The notes under the pieces were generated by a model. That model had not been told where the DNA came from, made no database searches, and worked only from the letters and a program-made list of their open reading frames with translations. This document shows positions 36,814-45,640 of a stretch of 64,000 nt of DNA, one piece after another. Every line of letters starts with the position of its first letter. Position 1 is the first letter of the stretch. The translations under genes and the position numbers were made by a program. This DNA comes from Terriglobia bacterium. Its GTDB lineage: Bacteria; Acidobacteriota; Terriglobia; Acidiferrales; UBA7541. Where the stretch lies: assembly GCA_020073605.1 (NCBI GenBank), contig JAIQEW010000009.1:54195-118194 (forward strand). Reading direction: 5' to 3'.

Positions 36814-36858
36814 GTCACTCAACACTCATCACTGCCGTCACTGATCACTGGTCACTGC
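36814..36858. repeat. Degenerate CACT(G/C)RTCACT tandem tract spanning a stop codon
   Basis: CACTCAACACTCATCACTG, then GTCACTGATCACTGGTCACTG. Related to the tract at 45579-45640 and likewise placed over the last codons of a dockerin-like gene (encoding VTSDQ). Confidence 0.5.
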
Positions 36859-39800
36859 CTCTGCGCATCCATTCAGCGCGTGGCTCACCGCTGCGATGAG
36901 CTCATCGATCGTGATCTGCCCATCGCCGTTGGAATCGCCCGCCGCACACGTGGCCACGTCCGTACTTCCGAGGGCGATGTTCACCGCGGTGATGATTTCA
37001 TCGATGGTCACTTGACTGTCCTCGTTGCAGTCGCCGCCGCACACTGCCGCACCCACGACGATGTCGACGCTGGCGGTGCTGAGCAGGCCGTCACTGTCCG
37101 TGGCCTTCAACGTGATGTGGTGAGGACCGGGCACGAGGGTAGAGACGGGCAGGTCCTGACCGCTCCCCAGCATGCCTTGTTGGTCCGACTCCCAGGTGAG
37201 CGCAGCACCACCCAGCGGACCGTCCTCCGGGTCGTACGCATAGCCGGAGAGCATCACCAGCGCTCCGGTCACGAACCGAGCAGCTGTCGCCGGCCACTCG
37301 ATCGCCGCCTGCGGCGGCTTGGGCGCCACCGTGAACGCTGCATCCGAAGTGTCCTGCGCGGTCCGCAACCCGTCGGTCGCCACGACGCGGATGAGCGCTT
37401 CGTGACTGGCAGGGACTTGCGCCGTGTCGAACGTGTAGCTCGTCTCGGTCAGGTCGGTGACCAGCGTGATCCAGTTGCGCGCGTTGTCGAGGGTGAGCTG
37501 CAACAGGTAGTGCAGCGAGTCGCCGTCGGCGTCGCTGGCTTCCCAGGAGATCGTCTGCGTTCCATTCGCCCAGCTCTCGCCGTCGTTCGGAGAGACGACG
37601 CGCACGATAGGCGCAGTGGCGCTGGCCGTGCGCGTTGCGAGGACTTCTCCGCCGCATTGAATTTCGACGCGCGACAAGTCCGGGTGATCCGGGACCAACA
37701 CCTGGAAAGTTTCGATGTCGTCATGTCCGTCGAGCGGCTCGGTGTCGACATTCGGTTGGAAGGCAAACGCGGCGAGCACCGATCCGGCCACATCACGCAA
37801 ACCCACGGTGCAGGGCCCGGGCTCCGGCAGCTCCGGTGCCGGCTGCTGCAGGCGATACATCGGGTTGAGCCGCGTCTGTCCAGTCGTCTTGTTGATGGCG
37901 CCGCTGACCAGGAGCACGTCGCTTAGCTCGGCGGCGCGCCCCGTAGCCAACGGAAAAAAGTGCGAGATGCGGTTGAATAGCTGCAGGTAGTTATAGTCCG
38001 ACACCCAGCGCGCTGTTTTGGGGCAATAGCTCATCACGTCCTTGAAAGTGGGTGGGTAGACCGCCTGCGTCAGAGTGTCGAACCCATAAATTGCCGAATC
38101 GTAGCTAATCTGGCAGTTCGGGTACGGGAACGGTTTGCCGCCCGTCGCGCCGCAGCACTCGGCGTGGTAGAGGTTCAGCGAATGGCCCAGCTCGTGGCCC
38201 GCCAGCACGCCTGTCTCAAACGCATTCGCATAGATCACCCCGGTTGCCTCACCACTCGGGATGCCGTTGGCCTTGCCGTCGGTGTAGCTGCCTCCGGGGC
38301 ACAGTGTGGCGTAATCTCCCGGGAGCATTCCGTAGTAGAAGCTGTTCCGTAACGAGAGAATCAAGTTGTATACGCCTGGATACAAGACCTCGACGAGGAT
38401 ACTTGTCATTTGCCGTTTGGCCAGCTCGTCGTTGACATCGTTGAACGCGCCCCCATCGCAGAAATCGGCTGGATTTCCGGAAAACTTCACGGGCGTCAGA
38501 TCCACTACCGCCGGCACATCCGGCACGGGGTAGGCACGCCCTAGCCAACTGCGCGCGTCGTTCATCGCGTTCGCTGGCGGCTTTCGCAGCGTGCCACTCA
38601 TGTCGTACCACACCTCCGTGAAGGCCACGTGCAGCGGTGGCATCTGCTTGAAGGCAAACGGCCGTACCTCCTGTAGGAAGGCGCCGGTCGAAAAGGTGAC
38701 TCCCGGTGGCGGATCGACCTCGATCAACATGAAGCCCGATCCTTGTGCGTCCTGGGCAGGGAGCATGAAGTTGAGGCTGTGGTTGAGCATGCCGCGATCG
38801 GGATTCGCCCGCGCCGTGGTGCGGCCGGAGGAGTTGATCGGGCTGCGGATCACGCCACTGCCATAGGGATATTGCATCAGCCCGGTCACGTTTGGGATGT
38901 CACCCATGCCATCCGTCACCCGCAGGTGCACGCGGACGACGGCGGTTTTACCGGCGATCAGGTAGGCGGCCAAGGCGCTGTTCATCGTCTGCACACTCTG
39001 GTTGACCTCGACGCCAACGATCTGCACCTGCCGGACCACGGGCGTCGGCACCTCGGTCGGTGTCGGCGTCGGTGTGGGTGTCGGTGGCGGCGTCGGCGTG
39101 ACGAACGGCGTGCTCGACTGCACGTGGAGCACGAGGCGCGGTCCGGATGTGCCTTCAAAGCTCGTGAAGCGGCGGCCCCAGGTGGTCCCCTGCTCCGGCC
39201 CTATCAGCGCCACGCCGTTGTTGGACAACGGGTGGTCGATCCAGCTCTGTACGAGTGCTGTCACGTCCCAGGTCTTGTAGCCGGCGCTTTGGTCGACAAC
39301 GTGCGTCGCGCTCGCGCCGGAATCATAGCTCGGCTGTTGGTTCCAGGTAATCGGCACCGGGAAGGAGCAGGGTGCAGCATCGCACCAGCGGTCGAGCACG
39401 CGATGCACCGACAGACACTCCTGCTGAGCGCCGCTGCCGCTTTCGAGATTCAGGTTCAGCGTGGCCTGGGTCACCGTGGCGCCGGCGGGAATGTAGGTGA
39501 GGTCAAAGCGGATGAACGCCCGGTTCAAGAACAAGTCGGGCCCACTGCTGTATCCGGTCAACAGGGAGGGGGCGAGGCCATAGTTGAAGTCGGAGGCCTC
39601 CTGGCTCACGTACGCATCCCCGGCGTTGCCTTCGCCCCCCGCGTTGACCTCCTCGCCGGCAACGAAGTCGCCGAAGAAGTCGTTGTTGGGAAGCGTTCCC
39701 GCTGGCGGCTGCTCGAACCGTACCCACCCCTGGTCGGTCGGCTCGCCGCCGCTCTCCGACCGTGCCCCGGCCACGTGAAAGCCGTCACTGTGCACGATGA

Positions 39801-41403
39801 GGTTGTAGTAGAGCGCGTCGGTCCTGATCGGCGTGGAATAGGTGAGACTGAAGCGGCCGGCACCGTCGGTAAGCGCTTCGGCGACCAGCGTGCCTTCTTC
39901 GCACGCGATGGCAGCCTTGTAGAGGCCAACCGAGACGTGCGAGAGGGGCTCACGGGTGTCGCCAAGCGGTCCTTTGTAAACCCGGCCGCTGAAGACCCGT
40001 TCGATGACTGGCAGCCCTGTGGTGGGGGTTGGTGTGGGAGTGGCTGTGGCCGCTGCCGTCTTCGTCGGCGTGCGCGTTGATGTCGGCGTGGTCGTTCTTG
40101 TCGCCGTGGGCCTAACGGTCACCGTTGATGTGCTGGTGTCCGTGGGTGCCGGCGTCGCGGTACGCGTTGCCGTCGGCGTCCGAGTCGGGGTGCGGGTTGC
40201 CGTGTGCGTATGCGTGACGGTAGCGGTCCGTGTCGGTGTCGGCGTCCGCGTCGCGGTGCGGGTCGGCGTGGCGGTGGGCACGCCGCAGGCCGTCAGGCTG
40301 ACGTCGTCGACCGTGAATGTGGACGGCTGCGCCCCATCCGAGTACGCGGTGAAGTCGATGCCTTCGAGCTTGCCGACGTAGCTGCTGACGTCGAGTGTCT
40401 CATGCTGCCACTGGCCGAACGGCGCCACGGCGTGCACCGTCTTCAGCTCGGTGGCGCCGGTCTGGTGCAATGCAAAGGCGATGAGGATGTCGTTCGGCTG
40501 GTCCGAGCCGCCCGTCGCGAGCCACCAGAAGTCGAGGCGTGCGAGCGTCGCTTCGGGTGGAATGCCGACCGATTGCGAGACCGCGTCGACGGCGTTGTTG
40601 TCGCCAAGCAGCAGCACGCCGGCGGCGCTGTTGCGGCCGGGACCCAAGCGCGCGTTGCCGCTGGCTTGCCAAGGCGCTAGATCGCCGTTTTCGAAGTCAC
40701 CGTTCATCAGCAACTCGACGCAGTTGCCTGGGGTAGAGGTGCGAGTGGGGGTTCGCGTCGGGGTGGGGGTGCGAGTAGGAGTGGGCGATGCCGGCAGGTG
40801 ATAGTTCACCACGAGCTGCGGCGGCGTCTCGATATTCTCACGACTGCTGAAGACGCGCCGGTATACCGGCTCACCTTCCGGCCCGCGCAACTCCAGGCCG
40901 TAGTGCGGTACGTTGTGCCAGGCGCGCGCGATGTCAGTGACGTCGACGCTCTTGTACCCCAACACGCCGTTCATAGTGACGCCGACGGTCGGCTGGTCGC
41001 GGTTTGGCTGATTGTTCCAGGTCACCTGCGACTCGACCCAGTCCTCGGCGATCAGCACGGCGAGGAAGCTGGCGGGGTCGGCACCGTCGGTGAGCTGCAG
41101 GTAAAGTTTGAGCTGCGCCGAGTCGATGACCGCGTCGGACGGGACTCCCGATAGGTTGAAGCGAATCAGGGCGCGGCGGATGTGGCGCTCGGAGAGATAG
41201 CCGACTTCCAGTACCTCCTGTCCGCCGAGGTTGGTGTCGCCGAGCAGGTAGTCAATGCTGGCGTCGGCGACGGGGCTCAGCGTGACAGTGGTCTGACTCT
41301 CGGCGGCGGTGGCAGCAAGCAGCAGTGCAAGGGCCAGCCCCAATGCCGGCAACACGGTGCCAACCTGGCGTCTCGCCTCCGTTCCGCGTTGTGGCGCGTC
41401 CAT
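36838..41403 (-). CDS. Large exported modular protein: two DNRLRE modules, metzincin-like peptidase, dockerin-like C-terminus
   Basis: 1,521 residues. Order: signal peptide (ALGLALALLLAATAAES); DNRLRE module at about 36-200; Pro/Thr/Arg linker; a C-type lectin/CBM-like beta domain from about 233 (LLMNGDFENGDLAPWQ); long Pro/Thr linker to about 460; a beta region (RVFSGRVYKG); second DNRLRE module at about 585-762; linker; then a metallopeptidase region with HELGHSLNLYH at 1070-1080 (HExxHxxxxxH) and a Met-turn-like VMSYC near 1123. Ig-like repeats follow, and finally two EF-hand loops (GDCNEDSQVTIDE and GDSNGDGQITIDE) at about 1455-1515. The ATG overlaps the previous stop (TGATG) and has AGGAGG. 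Zinc-protease activity is inferred from the motif only. Confidence 0.85.
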   Translation of the reverse strand: MDAPQRGTEARRQVGTVLPALGLALALLLAATAAESQTTVTLSPVADASIDYLLGDTNLGGQEVLEVGYLSERHIRRALIRFNLSGVPSDAVIDSAQLKLYLQLTDGADPASFLAVLIAEDWVESQVTWNNQPNRDQPTVGVTMNGVLGYKSVDVTDIARAWHNVPHYGLELRGPEGEPVYRRVFSSRENIETPPQLVVNYHLPASPTPTRTPTPTRTPTRTSTPGNCVELLMNGDFENGDLAPWQASGNARLGPGRNSAAGVLLLGDNNAVDAVSQSVGIPPEATLARLDFWWLATGGSDQPNDILIAFALHQTGATELKTVHAVAPFGQWQHETLDVSSYVGKLEGIDFTAYSDGAQPSTFTVDDVSLTACGVPTATPTRTATRTPTPTRTATVTHTHTATRTPTRTPTATRTATPAPTDTSTSTVTVRPTATRTTTPTSTRTPTKTAAATATPTPTPTTGLPVIERVFSGRVYKGPLGDTREPLSHVSVGLYKAAIACEEGTLVAEALTDGAGRFSLTYSTPIRTDALYYNLIVHSDGFHVAGARSESGGEPTDQGWVRFEQPPAGTLPNNDFFGDFVAGEEVNAGGEGNAGDAYVSQEASDFNYGLAPSLLTGYSSGPDLFLNRAFIRFDLTYIPAGATVTQATLNLNLESGSGAQQECLSVHRVLDRWCDAAPCSFPVPITWNQQPSYDSGASATHVVDQSAGYKTWDVTALVQSWIDHPLSNNGVALIGPEQGTTWGRRFTSFEGTSGPRLVLHVQSSTPFVTPTPPPTPTPTPTPTEVPTPVVRQVQIVGVEVNQSVQTMNSALAAYLIAGKTAVVRVHLRVTDGMGDIPNVTGLMQYPYGSGVIRSPINSSGRTTARANPDRGMLNHSLNFMLPAQDAQGSGFMLIEVDPPPGVTFSTGAFLQEVRPFAFKQMPPLHVAFTEVWYDMSGTLRKPPANAMNDARSWLGRAYPVPDVPAVVDLTPVKFSGNPADFCDGGAFNDVNDELAKRQMTSILVEVLYPGVYNLILSLRNSFYYGMLPGDYATLCPGGSYTDGKANGIPSGEATGVIYANAFETGVLAGHELGHSLNLYHAECCGATGGKPFPYPNCQISYDSAIYGFDTLTQAVYPPTFKDVMSYCPKTARWVSDYNYLQLFNRISHFFPLATGRAAELSDVLLVSGAINKTTGQTRLNPMYRLQQPAPELPEPGPCTVGLRDVAGSVLAAFAFQPNVDTEPLDGHDDIETFQVLVPDHPDLSRVEIQCGGEVLATRTASATAPIVRVVSPNDGESWANGTQTISWEASDADGDSLHYLLQLTLDNARNWITLVTDLTETSYTFDTAQVPASHEALIRVVATDGLRTAQDTSDAAFTVAPKPPQAAIEWPATAARFVTGALVMLSGYAYDPEDGPLGGAALTWESDQQGMLGSGQDLPVSTLVPGPHHITLKATDSDGLLSTASVDIVVGAAVCGGDCNEDSQVTIDEIITAVNIALGSTDVATCAAGDSNGDGQITIDELIAAVSHALNGCAEAVTSDQ

Positions 41404-43442
41404 CACTCCTCCTGGTGTGCGGCGTGCGCCTGCGCTGCCTGCAGCCGGCGCATCAGCTCCGGCTGCTGCGCCCACTCCACACTCGTCTCCACGGGTTGAC
41501 CGTATGCCTCGGGGTCCAGGTACGTGCCCTGTTCCTCGGCAGGCTTGTCCTCCTCAACCGGATGACTGTGCCGGCGGATGGAGGGATCGTTTCTGATGCC
41601 TGCGACCTGCCAGGAGACTTTCATTCCCGCTGCGCCGCCGGCGATCTTGAACCGGTTGTCGGTGATCTCCTCGGCAATGTAGACGGGCGCGAAGCGCCCG
41701 ATGCAGGTGAGCTGATAGCGCGGATCGCGATTGGTAGCTGCGAACCACGCGGGCAACGTCACCTCGGCTTCTCCGTGGTCATCGAGCACGACGGTGCCGT
41801 GGTACAGGTTGGTGACCTCGTTCGACTCGACGCCGAAGTGGTACAGGTACCTGTGCGCCGCATCGAGCGGATGGTCGATCTTGAAGTTCTTGGTGTGGCC
41901 CGCGAGTACGCTCAGATCGCCGTCCACTTGGACCTTGCCGGAGAAGTAGCCGGCGAACGATAGGGAACCCAGGACCCCGTAGTTGTGCGTCGGCTCGTTC
42001 ATGCCGAGCACGCCACTGTCCTTGGTACCCAGGTAGCCGGTGTAACCCCCGTAAACGCCCTGCGCACCAGACTCGCCACCAAGATAGCCGGTGGTGCCTC
42101 TGTTGCTGTTGCGTCCGAACACCCCATAGCCACCGGCGTCGCTGTTGACGCCATAAACGCCGGACCGGTTGACGCCTGCGCTCTCCCCGCGCACGCCATC
42201 GTGGTCCGTGCTGATGCCTTGCACGCCGGCGCTGCTGTCACTCTCGCCGAGCACCCCAGCGCCGTTCGTGCTCTTGCCATTCACACCCACGCCGCTAAAG
42301 CTTCGCCCACGCACGCCCTTGCCGCCGTCGCTCTCGCCATAGACGCCCCAGGCATTGGCGCCCCCGTTGGCGCGTCCGTACACGCCATTGCCGGAGCCGC
42401 CGGCCGCTTCGCCGAACACACCGTTCAAGCCCTGCAGCGTGAAGCCGTACGCACCGGTGCCGTTCGTTGACTCGCCGCGGATTCCGAAGAAATCGTCACT
42501 CGTGCCGATGACGCCGGCATTCGTGTGCGCATCGCCCCACACGGCAGCGACCGGTGGAACGATAGTACTTGGGTCGCCGCTGAGACCCTTCACCCCAACG
42601 CCGGCGGTGCTGCTGCCGAACACACCTACTCCGTTGCCGCTGCCACCGGCCACGCCGACGGCACCGGGCCCACCACCGCTGGCAGTCCCGATCACCGCCG
42701 TACCGTTCAACGCGCTGTCGTTGACCAGGAGACCGTACGACTGGGACGCCGTCCACTGCTGACCGCCGTGCGTGTGGTTCCCGGCGGCAACGGTGTTGGC
42801 GCCGGTGCCGAAGTTGACGCTGAACTGCGTTCCGGAGAGGACGAGCCCGCTGCCAGCGGTGTAGGTGGTGTTGTCATCGGCGGCGCACGCCCAGGTTCCG
42901 CCGCTGCGTTTGGCGACCTGGCCGTTGGCGCACGAGAGCGCACCCAGGGCATCGTTGTCGGTGCCGTCGCTGAAGCCGGCCGGTACGCCGCTCAATCCGC
43001 TCCACGGCACGCTGCCCGCCGCCGCCGCGTAGCTCGCATAGGGCGTTGCCGTGAGGGGTTGCCGCGGGCTGAGCGCCGTGTAGCTACCGCTGGAGGGGGG
43101 ACAGCGCACGCTGATCTGCAACCAGCGCTGCTCACCGGCGAACGCGTTTGGACCGAACTGCCCGCTCTCGTTGAGTTGCACGGTGAACAACCCATCGGTC
43201 ACGCCGATCGCCGCCAGCGTCTGTGTGCTGCCGAGCTGCGCGCCGCCCGCTGCGGCATCGTACAACACGAACTGGAAGTCGCAGCTGTCATTCGCCGGCT
43301 CGCCACTCCTTTGCAGCTGGCCCTGGTACGTGAAGGCGGTGCCGAGCGGCGCGGCGTGGGCCCGCGACGCCGACGCGCCGGCGCACGCGAGAGCCGCGCA
43401 CGCGATCGCAGCCGTGAGCCAGAGCTTGCGCCACAGGGTCAT
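41403..43442 (-). CDS. Exported fibre-like protein with Gly-rich repeats and conserved C-terminal domain
   Basis: 679 residues. Signal peptide (LTAAIACAALACAGASASRAHA), then an N-terminal module (LGTAFTYQGQLQRSGEPAND ... LSPRQPLTATPYASYAAAA) shared with the next gene. About residues 150-510 carry many short 'GV.G.S..G.GV.G' units (GVFGSSTAGVGVKG, GVNGKSTNGAGVLG, GVYGVNSDAGGYGVFG), likely a beta-helical or collagen-like stalk. A C-terminal domain (about 518-679) begins KNFKIDHPLDAAHRYLYH and includes RYQLTCIGRFAPVYIAEEI and KVSWQVAGIRNDP. GAGGAGG six bases before the ATG. Function unknown; structural surface protein is likely. Confidence 0.78.
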   Translation of the reverse strand: MTLWRKLWLTAAIACAALACAGASASRAHAAPLGTAFTYQGQLQRSGEPANDSCDFQFVLYDAAAGGAQLGSTQTLAAIGVTDGLFTVQLNESGQFGPNAFAGEQRWLQISVRCPPSSGSYTALSPRQPLTATPYASYAAAAGSVPWSGLSGVPAGFSDGTDNDALGALSCANGQVAKRSGGTWACAADDNTTYTAGSGLVLSGTQFSVNFGTGANTVAAGNHTHGGQQWTASQSYGLLVNDSALNGTAVIGTASGGGPGAVGVAGGSGNGVGVFGSSTAGVGVKGLSGDPSTIVPPVAAVWGDAHTNAGVIGTSDDFFGIRGESTNGTGAYGFTLQGLNGVFGEAAGGSGNGVYGRANGGANAWGVYGESDGGKGVRGRSFSGVGVNGKSTNGAGVLGESDSSAGVQGISTDHDGVRGESAGVNRSGVYGVNSDAGGYGVFGRNSNRGTTGYLGGESGAQGVYGGYTGYLGTKDSGVLGMNEPTHNYGVLGSLSFAGYFSGKVQVDGDLSVLAGHTKNFKIDHPLDAAHRYLYHFGVESNEVTNLYHGTVVLDDHGEAEVTLPAWFAATNRDPRYQLTCIGRFAPVYIAEEITDNRFKIAGGAAGMKVSWQVAGIRNDPSIRRHSHPVEEDKPAEEQGTYLDPEAYGQPVETSVEWAQQPELMRRLQAAQAHAAHQEE

Positions 43443-43465
43443 GGGGATCCTCCTCGCAGTTACAT

Positions 43466-45553
43466 TCACTTGCCTCCGCCAGCAGGCCGCCCGCCGCCCG
43501 CCAACGCGGCGCCTTGCGCAGTGGCGGCCCGATCGAGCGCGGTGACGCGGGCATGGAGGTCCGCGAGACTCGCTTTGAGCGCGGCGATCTCGGCGTCCTT
43601 CTCCTGCATCATTTGGTGGAGCCCCTGGATCGCCGCGAGCGCCACACCGTTGGCGTCGACCGGGTTGATGTGCGTGTCGTCCTCGCCGACGTTGAAGGCG
43701 GCGTGGAAATCCTGCGCCATCGGGCCGATGTGGCGGACCGATGCATCCTCTCCTTTGTAGCTCCATGCCTCGACGGGCACGGCTGCGAGACGGGCGAGCA
43801 CGTCGCGCTCATCTACCGTGGCGAAGTTGGTTTTGGTGTCGCGGTCGCTGGGTAAGGGACACAGCCAGCCCGCCGTCGAGTTGAGTCGGCAGAAGTGGCC
43901 GGCGTTGTCGTAGTAGAAGTAGAAGCCGCCGGTGGCCAGCGCGCTGAACGAGCGCACACCTTGTGATGCGGCGAAGTTCGAGCCATCGCCCCACACGAAC
44001 GAACCGTCGTGACTCGCCAACGCCAGGCGCCCGGCGGCAAAGCTACCGGGCGCACTGGCGATGTTTGCTGAACCTCCGGGAACCGTCGCGTGGTCGGCGG
44101 TGGCGGAGTTGAACACACCGCCGGCGACCGTGGCGTACAGCGCTGTCGCCTGGTTACCACCGCCGCCGCCGACCGTGGCCCCTTGTGCGCCGGCGGTGTT
44201 GCCGCCACCACCACCGACCGTGGCGCCGAATGCGTTGGACTGATCCATATCGGCGTCGCCGGCCTGGTTGTTCTGGCCGCCGCCGACCGTGCCGTAGTTG
44301 TCAGTGACCCGGTTGGCGGTAGAGGGATCGTTAATGTTGGCTCTGCCGCCGCCACCGATGGTTGCGTACGCCGCGTCGGCGTGGTTGCCGAATCCGCCGC
44401 CAATGGTCGCCGAATCAGCGCTCGCGGTGTTTTCCCTGCCGCCACCGACGACACCGTACGCCCCGGTGCTCGAGTTGCTGAACCCGCCGCCCACGCTGGC
44501 CGCTGTCGCGGCAGCCCTGTTCCCGATGCCGCCCGCGATGGTGGCGTACTCGCCGTCGCTTGGATCGCCGTCTAGGCTGCCTGCGAGATTCTGTATTCCG
44601 CCACCGACCACGTCGTAGTTGTCGGCGACCGAATTGCCGGCAGAGTTGCCCCGGCCGTCGTCCGCCGCACCGCCGCCGGCGATGACCACACCCATTGCGT
44701 TGTCGAAGGGGCGATTGCCTGGCCAGCCACCGATCAAGCTTGAAGTGGTCCCAGGGCTCAGCTGCAAGGCACGGGTATGGTGCACGTACAACTCGAGCGG
44801 CGCGTTGTCCGTGGTGCCGAGGAAGCTGCTTTTCCCCACAGCAGTGCCGGCGTTGCCATCGAGCTTCCAGTACGTAGAGTCGTGCGTGTGGTCACCCGCC
44901 GCTACCGTGCCCGCAGTGGTCCCGATGTCTACGGCAATGGTCCCGCTGGTGGTGATCGTGCCGGGGAACAGGCCGGCGCCGGCGGTGATCGAGGTCACGG
45001 TGCCCGGTGTGAAACCCAGGTTGAACGGCTGGATCGTGCCGGCAGCGATCTGGTTCGAGGTCACTGCGCCGTTAGCCAAGTCGGTGGCCGTGACGCAGCC
45101 ACTGCAGGTGAGATTCTTGGCGGCACCGGCGGATGGTGCGTAGAGCGCATACGGTGACGCGGAGAGCCGCTGGCGAGGACTGAGTGTCGTGTAGGGACCG
45201 CTGCCATCCGGGCAGCGGAGGGTGACCTGCAACCAGCGCTCCTCACCCTTGAACGCGTCTGAGCCGAAACCCAGCACCACCGTGAACAGACCGTCGCTCA
45301 CGACCACGCCGCCTGCTGATTGCAGGTTGCCGATCTGGTTCCCCCCGGTTGGTGGTGAGCCGCTGCCGGCGGCATCCCAGAGGGTAAACTGGAAGTCGCA
45401 CGTATCGTTCACCGCACTGCCGCCCTGCCGCAGTTGACCTTGGTAGGTGAACGTGGAGCTCAGTGAATCGGCATCGGCGGGCGCCGGCGTGTGAATCGCC
45501 ATCACCAGAAGCGTCGCAACGATCACAAACGGGCAGTACCGAGCGCTATCCAT
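43466..45553 (-). CDS. Exported fibre-like protein with YadA-head-type repeats and S74 intramolecular chaperone domain
   Basis: 695 residues. Signal peptide (CPFVIVATLLVMAIHTPAPADA), the same TFTYQGQLRQGGSAVND module as its neighbour, then repeats of the form 'A.VGGG..N.A......' (ATVGGGGGNTAGAQG, ATIGGGFGNHADAAY), like the heads of trimeric adhesins. From about residue 568 it has a peptidase S74 domain: SDRDTKTNF, then AVPVEAWSYKGEDASVRHIGP, and MAQDFHAAFNVGEDD with a terminal coiled coil. S74 domains trimerise fibres and then self-cleave before the Ser of SD. AGAGGAG precedes the ATG. Confidence 0.83.
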   Translation of the reverse strand: MDSARYCPFVIVATLLVMAIHTPAPADADSLSSTFTYQGQLRQGGSAVNDTCDFQFTLWDAAGSGSPPTGGNQIGNLQSAGGVVVSDGLFTVVLGFGSDAFKGEERWLQVTLRCPDGSGPYTTLSPRQRLSASPYALYAPSAGAAKNLTCSGCVTATDLANGAVTSNQIAAGTIQPFNLGFTPGTVTSITAGAGLFPGTITTSGTIAVDIGTTAGTVAAGDHTHDSTYWKLDGNAGTAVGKSSFLGTTDNAPLELYVHHTRALQLSPGTTSSLIGGWPGNRPFDNAMGVVIAGGGAADDGRGNSAGNSVADNYDVVGGGIQNLAGSLDGDPSDGEYATIAGGIGNRAAATAASVGGGFSNSSTGAYGVVGGGRENTASADSATIGGGFGNHADAAYATIGGGGRANINDPSTANRVTDNYGTVGGGQNNQAGDADMDQSNAFGATVGGGGGNTAGAQGATVGGGGGNQATALYATVAGGVFNSATADHATVPGGSANIASAPGSFAAGRLALASHDGSFVWGDGSNFAASQGVRSFSALATGGFYFYYDNAGHFCRLNSTAGWLCPLPSDRDTKTNFATVDERDVLARLAAVPVEAWSYKGEDASVRHIGPMAQDFHAAFNVGEDDTHINPVDANGVALAAIQGLHQMMQEKDAEIAALKASLADLHARVTALDRAATAQGAALAGGGRPAGGGK

Positions 45554-45578
45554 TGCGAATCTCCTCTCTACCACGCAG

Positions 45579-45640
45579 AGCACTGGTCACTGGTCGCTCA
45601 CGGGTCACTGGCTACTGGTTACTGACTACCGGTCCCTGGT
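45579..45640. repeat. Degenerate CACTGGT tandem tract spanning a stop codon
   Basis: Seven or so imperfect copies of CACTGGT/TACTGGT/GACTACCGGT units (CACTGGTCACTGGTCGCTC, GGTCACTGGCTACTGGTTAC). A sister tract lies at 36814-36858 over the stop of the metzincin-like gene. Confidence 0.55.
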
